A stretch of 64,000 nucleotides of DNA from assembly GCA_017303455.1 (NCBI GenBank), contig JAFLBM010000002.1, positions 1-64,000 on the forward strand, given 5' to 3'. Below the pieces are notes generated by a model that searched no databases, was not told the DNA's origin, and worked only from the letters and a program-made list of their open reading frames with translations. This DNA comes from Chitinophagales bacterium (lineage in GTDB: Bacteria > Bacteroidota > Bacteroidia > Chitinophagales > Chitinophagaceae). This document shows positions 55,578 through 63,953 of this stretch, in pieces (the first letter of the stretch is position 1; each line of letters begins with the position of its first letter). The translations under genes and the position numbers were made by a program.

Positions 55578-56008
55578 AACTAGAAAAAATTTAACGGGTT
55601 TGGGTCCTGGTTTCAATCCAACCCCTCTGGCGAGAGGTCTGTTACGAAAGTATTTTTATCACCCGGAAATTCAAACCTCCAGATATACACATTGTGTGGA
55701 TAAGGCATAGTAATTATCCCCAAGTGCTTTACTGTATTGATTTAGCTGATTTTTTCACAACCGGCTATTGCTTTTAGGGTAAAATTTTTTTGGAAAAGTC
55801 AGGTACATATATTACAAAATTCTTAACAGTTATCCTGTTGACCCCAAAGCCAAAACCAGCAAGGGGTTTTACGATAAAAACCGCTGAAACCATTGATTCT
55901 ACTGGCTTTTATGGATATCTAAACCCTGAAAGCCTTGCCAGCTAAGTAACACAGCCATTACACAAGGATAAAAATTTAGTAACCTGATTATTTTGTTTTT
56001 TTGCGTAT
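55578..56008. promoter_or_regulatory. Divergent regulatory region of nrdJ and the DUF2490 gene
   Basis: A 431-bp gap. The nrdJ promoter is TTTG (55675-55672) and TACTTTCG (55652-55645) 19 bp apart on the minus strand. Just upstream lie a palindrome ACACATTGTGT (55687-55697) and a perfect DnaA-box sequence TTATCCACA on the minus strand (55703-55695). A near match TTATCCCCA is on the plus strand (55714-55722). I found no cobalamin riboswitch. The rest (about 55740-56000) is AT-rich without an evident gene. Confidence 0.6.
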
Positions 56009-56737
56009 ATGAAAAAATCAATTGCCCTTGCGATCGTTACGCTGTTGACCACCCTTTTTTCAGTTGCTTATGGCCAATCTCAATTTACGGGCTGGCTTGC
56101 TTCCTTCAATACTTTCAAAGTTGGTAAGAAAACAAGTATTCATGCCGATATGCAATGGAGAAGTACAGATGAAATAAAGCAAACACAAACTGTTTTACTT
56201 CGATCCGGGTTGAATTATCACCTCAATAAAAAAATCATCATCACCGCCGGCTATGCATTCATCAGTAATAAACGTGTTGTAAGTAATGTGGAGGGCTTTG
56301 CACCTGAACATCGTGCCTGGGAACAACTTATTTATAATCATAAGCTGAAAAATATCTTCACCAGTCATCGCTTCCGTATCGAACAACGTTTTATTGGAAA
56401 AAGTATAGTACTGAACAATGAATTAAAACACGATGGATCTGTTTATGCTAACCGTTTCAGGTATTTTATCCGCAATATACTGCCGCTAACAAACGAGGCT
56501 TCCTTCCAAAAAGGCGTATTTGCAGTTTTACAAAACGAAGTATTTGTCAACTTCGGCAACACTTCCAACGTAAATGGAAAATTCTTTGACCAGAACCGTT
56601 TGTACCTGGCCATGGGTTACCGGTTAAGTACCAAAGCTGATCTTGAAGTGGGTTATATGAATCAATACATCAATGGAAAAGGAACTTCATTTACCAATAA
56701 TCATATCGTGCAGCTTGCCACTTACCTGCGGCTGTAA
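56009..56737 (+). CDS. DUF2490 outer-membrane-like protein
   Basis: A 242-residue exported protein. A signal peptide ends near VAYGQS. The rest shows alternating hydrophobic strands with WR/YR turns (HADMQWRSTDE, FRYFIRN, YLAMGYRLS) and a final strand ending LATYLRL, as in DUF2490 barrel proteins. Function unknown. Its stop TAA directly abuts the stop of the convergent methyltransferase. Confidence 0.82.
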   Translation: MKKSIALAIVTLLTTLFSVAYGQSQFTGWLASFNTFKVGKKTSIHADMQWRSTDEIKQTQTVLLRSGLNYHLNKKIIITAGYAFISNKRVVSNVEGFAPEHRAWEQLIYNHKLKNIFTSHRFRIEQRFIGKSIVLNNELKHDGSVYANRFRYFIRNILPLTNEASFQKGVFAVLQNEVFVNFGNTSNVNGKFFDQNRLYLAMGYRLSTKADLEVGYMNQYINGKGTSFTNNHIVQLATYLRL

Positions 56738-57385
56738 TTATTTTTTAGCATATACGAATTCTGCAAAACCCAGCAGGTCCCAGAAAACACTACCTACTAT
56801 TTTTTTATAGGTATAAAGTGATTGAAAAATTCTAACCGGTAACAGAAAAATATAAGCCCAGTTGCGCCGGGTGCCTGACCGTAAAACGGTGCAGCCTTTT
56901 TCAGTAAGCAAATTTTCCAGTTCATCAGTTGCATATAATCGTATATGCGTCGGATCGTCATGAAAGTTGAGCGTACCATACATAGAGGGCAGTTGTAAAC
57001 TTTTCTTTCCCGGGTATTCGATAAAAATAAAACCGCCTTTCTTCAGTTTGGGTAGCAAAGCCGCTATCACTTCATCCCCGTTGTTGAGGTGCTCAATCAC
57101 ATGCACCATCCACAGCGCATCAAAATAATTATCCGGTATTGCAGCAAATTCCAGGTGTTCCAGGTCTGTTTCATAAAAACATTTCATCGCTCTGAAATCC
57201 TCTTCGCTGTTATGGTAGGTTTTTTCTTTATCAATGCCGTAATAGTCGCAGAATGGAAAAACACGGCAGGTTTTAGAAGCAGAATGATTACCGCTGCCAA
57301 CATCCAGCAAACGGAATGAGGAATTGCCAAAAGACCTGTGCAGGTAACGGAATTTAAAATTTAATGATTCGATCCAGCGGCGCAT
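56738..57385 (-). CDS. Class I SAM-dependent methyltransferase
   Basis: A 215-residue methyltransferase. Motif I is LLDVGSGNHS, followed by the acidic residue in YYGIDKE, then FDALWMVHVIEHL (motif II/III) and LLPKLKKGGFIFIEYPG. A C-terminal hydrophobic region (NWAYIFLLPVRIFQSLYTY) may contact a membrane or lipid substrate. The substrate is not recognisable. Confidence 0.88.
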   Translation of the reverse strand: MRRWIESLNFKFRYLHRSFGNSSFRLLDVGSGNHSASKTCRVFPFCDYYGIDKEKTYHNSEEDFRAMKCFYETDLEHLEFAAIPDNYFDALWMVHVIEHLNNGDEVIAALLPKLKKGGFIFIEYPGKKSLQLPSMYGTLNFHDDPTHIRLYATDELENLLTEKGCTVLRSGTRRNWAYIFLLPVRIFQSLYTYKKIVGSVFWDLLGFAEFVYAKK

Positions 57386-57510
57386 TCCCGGTTATTTTCG
57401 TAGATAATGAAGCACAAAGTAATTAATTACCCAAAAACGGTTTTAAGCAGCTGAAAATCCACTAATAACAGATTTTTTTTCGCATTTTTGCAAGAACCAA
57501 CCGGTACCGG

Positions 57511-58266
57511 ATGAAGTCAATAATTTACCATTCCTTATCAGAAAAGAAAAAGCAGGGCAAAAAGTCCTTTGCTGTACTGATTGACCCCGACAAGGTGAAT
57601 AATTCGGTATTGGATGAACTGATCGAACTTTCTGTTAGTGCCAAAGTAGATTACCTGCTGGTGGGCGGCAGCTTAGTTATTTCCAATCACCTGGATGAAT
57701 GTGTGCAGCACATCAAAAAGAATTGCGATATCCCGGTCATCCTGTTTCCCGGAAGCCCTTCACAGGTGAGTAAATATGCGGATGCTTTATTATATCTCTC
57801 GCTGATATCGGGCCGCAATCCTGAATTACTGATCGGACAGCATGTGGTATCTGCTCCTTTTGTAAAAAAGAGTGGCCTGGAGATTATGCCCACGGGTTAT
57901 ATCGTGGTGGATGGCGGAGCCCCTACCACTGTATCCTATATCAGCAATGCAGCCCCTGTACCGGCTGATAAAAATGAGATTGCCATGTGTACAGCCATGG
58001 CGGGTGAAATGCTGGGTATGAAACTCATCTACATGGATGCAGGCAGTGGTGCGAAAAGGGCCATTACCGAAAGTATGATCGAAGCAGTGGCGAAACATAT
58101 TGAAGTGCCACTGATCGTGGGTGGGGGCATCATTGAACCGGAAAAAGCCTACCTGAACTGTAAAGCCGGTGCCGATGTGATCGTAGTGGGTAATGCCATT
58201 GAAAAAGATGCCTCCCTGATCAAAGAGATGAGTGATGCAATTCATTCAATACCGGTTAAAGCATAA
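57511..58266 (+). CDS. pcrB: Geranylgeranylglyceryl/heptaprenylglyceryl phosphate synthase family
   Basis: A 251-residue TIM-barrel prenyltransferase. Diagnostic motifs are FAVLIDPDK at the start, LLVGGSL, FPGSPSQ, MPTGYIVVDGG, IYMDAGSGA and LIVGGGI with VVVGNAIE. The family joins a polyprenyl diphosphate to glycerol-1-phosphate; archaea use it for membrane lipids, and some Bacteroidota enzymes have been shown to make GGGP. The chain length used here cannot be judged. The 3' end overlaps the convergent gene by 11 bp. Confidence 0.9.
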   Translation: MKSIIYHSLSEKKKQGKKSFAVLIDPDKVNNSVLDELIELSVSAKVDYLLVGGSLVISNHLDECVQHIKKNCDIPVILFPGSPSQVSKYADALLYLSLISGRNPELLIGQHVVSAPFVKKSGLEIMPTGYIVVDGGAPTTVSYISNAAPVPADKNEIAMCTAMAGEMLGMKLIYMDAGSGAKRAITESMIEAVAKHIEVPLIVGGGIIEPEKAYLNCKAGADVIVVGNAIEKDASLIKEMSDAIHSIPVKA

Positions 58267-58720
58267 GCCCGGGCGAAGATTCGGTAACACAATTATCTTC
58301 TTTTTCGACTATGAAAGTTACTGGCTGTATGTGAAAACCTTTTACTTTTCTTCCATTTCGCTCTGCGGGAATCCATTTACCCGGATAATTTTCAACCACT
58401 GCCTTTAATCGTAGGCCGAGACCAAAGCCGGGATTGTTTGCTATACCGGCAACACTGATTTTTCCGGCTGTATCAATGATCATCCTGACCGATATTTTGT
58501 AAATACCTGCCGGTATTGAATCCATGGCCAGTGAATCAGGTTCAAAATTATCTTCCAGGTATTTCTTCCACATGTTAAGATCAACCTCAGCATCTTTTTC
58601 AACCGTGCGGCAATAATAGATACACATTGCTCCAACAGGAACGGGTTCATTATTTTGTGCTGACAATTCCGAAGTACCTGAAAAATTAAATACTAACGGT
58701 ATTAAAATAAAAAATCTCAT
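58256..58720 (-). CDS. Exported protein with TonB-C-like domain
   Basis: A 154-residue protein. A signal peptide starts at MRFFILIPLVF. Residues ~75-145 (YKISVRMIIDTAGKISVAGI, WIPAERNGRKVKGFHIQPVTF) resemble the C-terminal domain of TonB energy transducers. There is no N-terminal membrane anchor beyond the signal. Its start codon lies inside the terminator hairpin of the gene upstream. Role unknown; perhaps envelope-related. Confidence 0.72.
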   Translation of the reverse strand: MRFFILIPLVFNFSGTSELSAQNNEPVPVGAMCIYYCRTVEKDAEVDLNMWKKYLEDNFEPDSLAMDSIPAGIYKISVRMIIDTAGKISVAGIANNPGFGLGLRLKAVVENYPGKWIPAERNGRKVKGFHIQPVTFIVEKEDNCVTESSPGLML

Positions 58721-58735
58721 ACTTACCGTATGAGA
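58715..58735 (-). terminator. Terminator overlapping the start codon of the TonB-C-like gene
   Basis: On the minus strand TCTCATAC and GTATGAGA pair around a 5-nt loop and run into six T's, 42 bp after the stop of the upstream gene. The start codon ATG of the next gene is part of the second arm. Confidence 0.7.
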
Positions 58736-58776
58736 TCATTGAAAAAGATAATTCCACAAGGGGAACGATAAAAATA

Positions 58777-59355
58777 TTATTTCGAGAACGTGAGCACCTG
58801 CTTCTTGCTTACTTTCCTGGGCTTACCGGTGGCAGTTACGGCCGGGCTGAGTACCGGGGCATTCAGCGTAATCCTTTCTTTTACCTGGCTTTCTAAGAAG
58901 GAATTGGAAGGATCGGAAGAAACGCTGATAACCGATACATGTCCATCCACCCCGATCTCGTAATTCAGCAGCACTGAATAAGTACCATCTTTGATCTTTT
59001 TGGATGTCATTACTTCGGTGCGGATATCCGTGGAGAGTTTATCCATAAAATCCTTCCAAACTGTATTGTTGTCTTTTGCAATTTCTTTGGAGGCCACCAC
59101 CACATTTTCTTTGATCCGTTCCAGTTTTACCGAATCCTCTTTGACAACTGCTTTGGCGATTGAATCTTTGGCCCTGATCTCTTCTGTCTTTTTCTGGCTG
59201 GTATCAATCTTGGTCTTCAGGTCATCGGTTTTTTTCACCACAGAACCCGAATCATTTTTCAACCGGCCGCCATACAGGGCTTCTTTTAATGTTTGCTGTG
59301 CACCCACAGCACTCACCATCAGCACTGCTATTAATAAAATGAAAATCTTTTTCAA
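58777..59355 (-). CDS. Exported hypothetical protein with coiled coil and TonB-C-like end
   Basis: A 192-residue protein. A signal peptide ends near VGAQQ. A charged, Lys/Asp-rich helical stretch (about 35-110) is followed by a beta-rich end (YSVLLNYEIGVDGHVSVISV...LNAPVLSPAV) that resembles TonB C-terminal domains. It lies upstream of another TonB-C-like protein on the same strand, so the pair may be related. No named family recognised. Confidence 0.65.
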   Translation of the reverse strand: MKKIFILLIAVLMVSAVGAQQTLKEALYGGRLKNDSGSVVKKTDDLKTKIDTSQKKTEEIRAKDSIAKAVVKEDSVKLERIKENVVVASKEIAKDNNTVWKDFMDKLSTDIRTEVMTSKKIKDGTYSVLLNYEIGVDGHVSVISVSSDPSNSFLESQVKERITLNAPVLSPAVTATGKPRKVSKKQVLTFSK

Positions 59356-59444
59356 GTGTTTGCGTTTTATTGCCTGCAGTAAGTTACACCGAAAATTTGA
59401 TGCCGGAATTGAAGAGGATGTATTTTGTTATTTCTTAACAGGGA

Positions 59445-60080
59445 TCAGAACAATCCGTATAACTGGGCATCTACTTTGCGGATGATCTCTCCGAAATCTT
59501 CTTCCCGTTCAGCAAATTTGTTTTTGTCCACATCAATCACCAGCAATTGTCCTTCTTTGTAATCGCCGATCCATTTGTTATAATATTCATTCAGGCGTTT
59601 GAGATAATCCAGGCGGATATTTTCTTCGTATTCACGGCCCCTTTTCTGTATCTGTCCCACAAGGGTCGGCACCGACGCATTCAGGTAGATCAGCAGGTCG
59701 GGGGGTTGCACCAGCGTTTTTAAGGTCTGGAAAAAATGAAAGTAGTTATCAAAATCCCGTTTGCTCATCAAACCCATTTCATGCAGGTTGGGTGCAAAGA
59801 TGTTGGCATCTTCGTAGATCGTCCTGTCCTGGATAACCGTCTCGGTCCCTTTTTGAATTTCCACCAACTGGCGCAGGCGGCTGTTCAAAAAGAATATCTG
59901 CAGGTTGAAACTCCAGCGGGGCATATCCTCATAGAAATCCATCAGGTAAGGATTATGATCCACGTCTTCAAAATTGGGAATCCACTTATAGTGTTTACTC
60001 AGCATTTCGGTCAACGTGGTTTTGCCGGCACCGATATTACCGGCTATTGCGATATGCTTTGGTTTTTTTGCTTTTGCCAT
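59445..60080 (-). CDS. Deoxynucleoside kinase
   Basis: A 211-residue salvage kinase. The P-loop is GNIGAGKTT, followed by a DRTIYED motif (ERS/DRS-type) and a lid with KRGREYEENI. The length and motifs match the deoxyadenosine/deoxyguanosine kinase family. It would provide dNMPs alongside the ribonucleotide reductase elsewhere in the window. Nucleoside preference cannot be read from the sequence. A CTCCGC-G-GCGGAG palindrome (60090-60102) lies 9 bp upstream of the start. Confidence 0.92.
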   Translation of the reverse strand: MAKAKKPKHIAIAGNIGAGKTTLTEMLSKHYKWIPNFEDVDHNPYLMDFYEDMPRWSFNLQIFFLNSRLRQLVEIQKGTETVIQDRTIYEDANIFAPNLHEMGLMSKRDFDNYFHFFQTLKTLVQPPDLLIYLNASVPTLVGQIQKRGREYEENIRLDYLKRLNEYYNKWIGDYKEGQLLVIDVDKNKFAEREEDFGEIIRKVDAQLYGLF

Positions 60081-60203
60081 GCCAACTGTCTCCGCGGCGG
60101 AGAACTTAGTTTTGAAGTGAACAATTACTGTTTGAAAAACTGAATATAGAAAATCTTTTTATTACAGAACCGATTGCAGCCTTTTCTTTCTCCCTTTCAG
60201 GGG

Positions 60204-61214
60204 TTAGGGGGCGAAATAGTTCAAGCCCATTACCTCCCGTACCAGGGTCATGGTGGCACGGGCACTCTTACGGGCCTTTTCCGCCCCTTTCTCCATCACA
60301 TCCTTCAGGTATTTCTCATCATTCCGGATGGCTTCTGCTTTTTCCCGCACCGGGGCAATAAAACGTACCATATCCTCCGCCAGTTGCTTTTTCATATCGC
60401 CATAACGGATGCTGCAGTTATTATAATCGTCTTCAAATTTCTTCACGACATCTTCACTGCTCACCAGTTTCATCAGCAGGAAAATATTTTCAATATAATC
60501 CGGTTTTACTGAATTGGGCTCTGTGGGACCTGCATCCGTTTTTGCTTTCATTACCTTTTTACGGATCAGTTCATCATCATCTGAAAGATACAGGGTGGCC
60601 ATCTGGTTCTCACTCTTGCTCATTTTACCGCCACCATCCAGGCTGGGCACTTTCACCAACTCACTTCCGTAATTAAAGGCCTGTGGCTCCGGGAACACTT
60701 CGCCATAGCGGTGATTGAAACGGTTGGCAAAATTGCGGGCCATTTCCAGGTGCTGTTCCTGGTCTTTCCCAACGGGTACGAATGTAGCCCGGTGAAGTAT
60801 GATATCCGCTGTTTGCAATACAGGATAGGTCAGTAACCCGGCATTCACATTATCCGGGTGTTGCCTTACTTTATCCTTAAAAGTGACTGTTTTTTCCAGT
60901 TCTCCTTTATAGGCCAGCATATTCAGGTATAAATACAACTCAGATGTCTCATAAATATGACTCTGGCAGTACAGGGCCACTTTCTCCGGGTCAAGCCCGC
61001 AGGCTATATTCTCGGACAACACCCGCTGCACATTTAATTTCAGTTCCTTTGTATCAGGGTGAGTGGTGAGTGAATGCAGGTCGGCTACCATAAAATAGCA
61101 TTCAAATTCTTCCTGCATCCTCACATAATTCTTTACGGCCCCGAAATAATTGCCGAGGTGTAAAAAGCCCGTGGGGCGGATACCACTCATTACGATGTTC
61201 TTCTTATCTGCCAT
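60204..61214 (-). CDS. trpS: Tryptophan-tRNA ligase
   Basis: A 336-residue class I aminoacyl-tRNA synthetase. The HIGH-type motif lies in TGFLHLGNYFG and the KMSKS motif in GGKMSKSEN. The C-terminus AKTMTL-like (RATMTLVREVMGL) is typical. A TATCTTCG promoter box ends 8 bp before the ATG, giving a nearly leaderless message. The gatC gene is divergent about 110 bp away. Confidence 0.96.
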   Translation of the reverse strand: MADKKNIVMSGIRPTGFLHLGNYFGAVKNYVRMQEEFECYFMVADLHSLTTHPDTKELKLNVQRVLSENIACGLDPEKVALYCQSHIYETSELYLYLNMLAYKGELEKTVTFKDKVRQHPDNVNAGLLTYPVLQTADIILHRATFVPVGKDQEQHLEMARNFANRFNHRYGEVFPEPQAFNYGSELVKVPSLDGGGKMSKSENQMATLYLSDDDELIRKKVMKAKTDAGPTEPNSVKPDYIENIFLLMKLVSSEDVVKKFEDDYNNCSIRYGDMKKQLAEDMVRFIAPVREKAEAIRNDEKYLKDVMEKGAEKARKSARATMTLVREVMGLNYFAP

Positions 61215-61221
61215 AGGGCGG

Positions 61222-61229
61222 CGAAGATA
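61222..61229 (-). promoter_or_regulatory. Core promoter box (TATCTTCG) for trpS
   Basis: Fits TAnnTTYG on the minus strand; transcription would start within a base or two of the trpS ATG. Confidence 0.55.
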
Positions 61230-61309
61230 AGAAAATGAGGCAGGATGTGCGATGCCGGAAATCCTGTTTCCATCCCTGTAATTCTGGTTTACCGCTTCGG
61301 GCTTCTGAC

Positions 61310-61317
61310 TATCTTTG
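61310..61317 (+). promoter_or_regulatory. Core promoter box (TATCTTTG) for gatC
   Basis: A perfect TAnnTTTG match that ends 4 bp before the gatC ATG, implying a leaderless transcript. Confidence 0.6.
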
Positions 61318-61321
61318 CTTT

Positions 61322-61612
61322 ATGGAAGTCAATGATAAACTGGTGGACAAACTGGCCCGGCTTTCGAGGTTGCAATTCAGCGAAACGGAAAAGGCTGATA
61401 TCAAGAACGACCTGCAAAGAATGATCGGTTTTGTTGAAAAACTGAATGAACTGGACCTGGAAGGCGTAAAACCCCTGCTTCATATGAGCGAGGAGGTAAA
61501 TGTGTTGCGGGAAGATGAAATCAAGGGATCGGTCAGCCGTGCTGAAGCATTAAAAAATGCCCCAGCCCATGATAACCATTTTTTTAAAGTACCCAAAGTG
61601 ATAAAAAAATAA
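61322..61612 (+). CDS. gatC: Asp-tRNA(Asn)/Glu-tRNA(Gln) amidotransferase subunit C
   Basis: A 96-residue subunit. The start giving [17 protein letters not shown] is chosen because an upstream in-frame ATG at 61235 lies before the promoter box. The motif [21 protein letters not shown] and the central [14 protein letters not shown] are typical of GatC, as is the C-terminal FFKVPKVI. The ABC ATPase gene starts 2 bp after the stop, so the two are probably co-transcribed. Confidence 0.93.
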   Translation: MEVNDKLVDKLARLSRLQFSETEKADIKNDLQRMIGFVEKLNELDLEGVKPLLHMSEEVNVLREDEIKGSVSRAEALKNAPAHDNHFFKVPKVIKK

Positions 61613-61614
61613 CT

Positions 61615-62322
61615 ATGGCACAGGAAATCATTCACCTGGAAGGGATCAGGAAAAGCTATTTCATGGGCAAAAATGAATTAGAAGTACTGAAAGGCGTATC
61701 GCTTGATATTTTTAAAAATGAATACGTGGCCCTGATGGGACCCTCCGGTTCGGGCAAGAGTACCCTGATGAATATTCTTGGCTGCCTGGATACGCCCAGC
61801 GGCGGAAGATATATCCTGAACCAGCATGATGTGAGTAAAATGCAGGACAATGAACTGGCCGAGATCCGCAACCAGGAGATCGGTTTTGTATTCCAGCAAT
61901 TCAATTTATTACCCCGGTTAACTGCGTTAGAAAATGTGGCTCTGCCATTAGTATATGCCGGTATGGGCAGAAAACTAAGAAATGAAAAGGCGCTGCATGT
62001 TTTGGACCTGGTAAACCTGACTGACCGCAGCCATCATAAACCCAATGAATTGTCCGGTGGTCAGTGCCAGCGGGTAGCTATTGCCCGGGCACTGGTTAAT
62101 GATCCTTCGATCATCCTGGCTGATGAACCAACAGGAAATCTTGACAGTAAGACCTCGTACGAGATCATGGATATTTTTGGTAAAATACATACAGGGGGCA
62201 ATACGGTTGTGCTGGTCACCCATGAAGAAGATATTGCCGCCCATGCCCACCGGGTGATCCGTCTGAGAGATGGTTTGATTGAAAGTGATAAGAAGAAAGA
62301 ACCTACCATGGTGCATGGCTGA
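61615..62322 (+). CDS. ABC transporter ATP-binding protein (MacB/LolD type)
   Basis: A 235-residue ATPase. Walker A is GPSGSGKST, the Q-loop lies in [10 protein letters not shown], the signature is LSGGQ, and Walker B is [11 protein letters not shown], with the switch His in LVTHEED. The LolD/MacB-type H-loop region and the GNLD motif place it in the lipoprotein-release/macrolide-efflux group. No permease is adjacent. The C-terminus has a short charged tail. Confidence 0.92.
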   Translation: MAQEIIHLEGIRKSYFMGKNELEVLKGVSLDIFKNEYVALMGPSGSGKSTLMNILGCLDTPSGGRYILNQHDVSKMQDNELAEIRNQEIGFVFQQFNLLPRLTALENVALPLVYAGMGRKLRNEKALHVLDLVNLTDRSHHKPNELSGGQCQRVAIARALVNDPSIILADEPTGNLDSKTSYEIMDIFGKIHTGGNTVVLVTHEEDIAAHAHRVIRLRDGLIESDKKKEPTMVHG

Positions 62323-62377
62323 GTATAAGGCTTGCTTTCAAAAAATTTCCTGCTATAGTTCAGAACTTAATTGGGTT

Positions 62378-62385
62378 TACTTTTG
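62378..62385 (+). promoter_or_regulatory. Core promoter box (TACTTTTG) for the cobalamin adenosyltransferase
   Basis: A perfect TAnnTTTG match, 65 bp before the ATG. No clear -33 element. Confidence 0.45.
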
Positions 62386-62450
62386 TTAGAACCGTTCATT
62401 CCAAAGGTTCCGTAGTGAGCCAATACCATCATTCATAAATACTGCATATT

Positions 62451-63011
62451 ATGGCCATGAAGATCTATACCAAAACAGGAGATAAGGGCACCACTTCTTT
62501 GATTGGTGGCACCAAAGTTCCCAAATCACATTTGCGTATTGAAGCTTACGGAACAGTGGATGAATTAAATTCTTACATAGGTCTTTGCCGTGATCTGTTG
62601 GCCGATGAGAACAGCCGGGTCGTTTTGCTGGAAGTGCAGGATCGTTTATTTACCATTGGTTCATCACTGGCCTGTGATCCCATCAAAGAGCCGAAGATGC
62701 GGATACCTGACCTGAAAGAAACAGACATTGAGTTGCTGGAAAAAGAAATGGATACAATGAATGAAGTGACCTCGGAAATGAAAAGCTTTATTCTTCCCGG
62801 GGGTCATTTAGCAGTATCACAATTACATATTGCCCGCTGTGTATGCCGCCGTGCAGAACGTTGCTGTGTGCGGTTAGAATTAGAAAGTCTGGAAGTGGAA
62901 CCCGTCATTCTGAAATACCTGAACCGGCTGAGTGATTATCTTTTTATACTGAGCCGCTACACCAGTCACCAGTTGAAAGTAGCTGAAATTCCCTGGAAAC
63001 CGAGATTGTAA
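62451..63011 (+). CDS. Cob(I)yrinic acid a,c-diamide adenosyltransferase (PduO type)
   Basis: A 186-residue enzyme that transfers the adenosyl group from ATP to cob(I)alamin. The ATP-binding N-terminal motif KIYTKTGDKGTTSL is diagnostic, followed by GTVDELNSYIG and the late RCVCRRAER and LNRLSDYLF motifs. It would supply the cofactor required by NrdJ. The start is ATG 62451; a second Met follows at codon 3. Confidence 0.94.
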   Translation: MAMKIYTKTGDKGTTSLIGGTKVPKSHLRIEAYGTVDELNSYIGLCRDLLADENSRVVLLEVQDRLFTIGSSLACDPIKEPKMRIPDLKETDIELLEKEMDTMNEVTSEMKSFILPGGHLAVSQLHIARCVCRRAERCCVRLELESLEVEPVILKYLNRLSDYLFILSRYTSHQLKVAEIPWKPRL

Positions 63012-63084
63012 TGTGACAATTTGAAAATGCGCTGATCTGAAAGTAGGCTGCTGCAATTAAAACGCCTTATCCACTGGTATATCA

Positions 63085-63735
63085 TCAGATAATTATCCCG
63101 TCTTTCATGTGCAATACCCGGTCGCTGAGTTGGGCCAGTTCCTCGTTGTGGGTTACTATCAGGAAAGTCTGGTTGAATTCTTTGCGCAGGTCAAAAAATA
63201 ACTGGTGCAGTTCTTTTGCATTCGCCGAATCCAGGTTGCCGGTGGGCTCATCTGCAAAAATAATATCAGGTTTATTGATCAGGGCTCTTGCTACAGCCAC
63301 CCGTTGCTGTTCACCACCTGATAACTGGTTGGGCTTATTTTCCACCCGGTGCAACAGGCCCAGCATTGTTAATAACCGTTCTGCTTCAGTTTTTACCTCG
63401 GCCTTTTTTCTTCCTGCCAGCCAGCCGGGAATACACACATTTTCAATAGCACTGAACTCAGGCAGCAAATGATGGAACTGGAACACAAAACCTATATGCT
63501 TATTCCGGAAAGCGGCCAGTTTTTTACCCGACAGGTCATTAATAGCGGTATTATTCATGGTCACCGTACCCTTATCAGCCTTATCCAATGTTCCCAGGAT
63601 ATGCAGCAGGGTGCTTTTACCCGAGCCGGACGGGCCAACAATGGAAACGATCTCTCCTTTCCGTATATCAATATCCACCCCCTTCAGCACTTCCACTGTT
63701 CCGTAACGCTTATAAATATTTTTACCTGTGATCAT
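63085..63735 (-). CDS. ABC transporter ATP-binding protein (LolD-like)
   Basis: A 216-residue ATPase. The ATG giving MITGKNIYKRYG is chosen; nine extra residues upstream are not family-like. Walker A is GPSGSGKST, the signature is LSGGEQQR, Walker B is [12 protein letters not shown], and the switch His is in IVTHNEE. The LolD-like spacing suggests release of outer-membrane lipoproteins, but no LolC/E permease is nearby. Confidence 0.92.
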   Translation of the reverse strand: MITGKNIYKRYGTVEVLKGVDIDIRKGEIVSIVGPSGSGKSTLLHILGTLDKADKGTVTMNNTAINDLSGKKLAAFRNKHIGFVFQFHHLLPEFSAIENVCIPGWLAGRKKAEVKTEAERLLTMLGLLHRVENKPNQLSGGEQQRVAVARALINKPDIIFADEPTGNLDSANAKELHQLFFDLRKEFNQTFLIVTHNEELAQLSDRVLHMKDGIII

Positions 63736-63854
63736 CCGGCTAAGTATGAGTTTGAAAATCAAATATCCTTAAAACCATACCCGCCACAAAACCCAATAAC
63801 TGATCTGGCCGTTTTTTTTAAGAAAATCTTCAAAACCCTGTCAGCAACTAAGGA

Positions 63855-63885
63855 TTTGGAAAATTCGTTAATACACCTACATTTG
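63855..63885 (+). promoter_or_regulatory. Promoter of the DUF2795 gene (TTTG-N19-TACATTTG)
   Basis: TTTG at 63855-63858 and TACATTTG at 63878-63885 are 19 bp apart, the best promoter match in the window. Confidence 0.7.
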
Positions 63886-63953
63886 CGGAAAATTAGGGTG
63901 GTATTAACCCGGATCAACCCAGACCTTATTCAAAATTTTTTAAACCTGAGAGC

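Noticed and set aside
55578..56008. Cobalamin riboswitch or replication origin upstream of nrdJ.
   Set aside because: No B12-box motif was seen. Only two DnaA-box-like sequences are present and no dnaA or other origin-linked gene is nearby.
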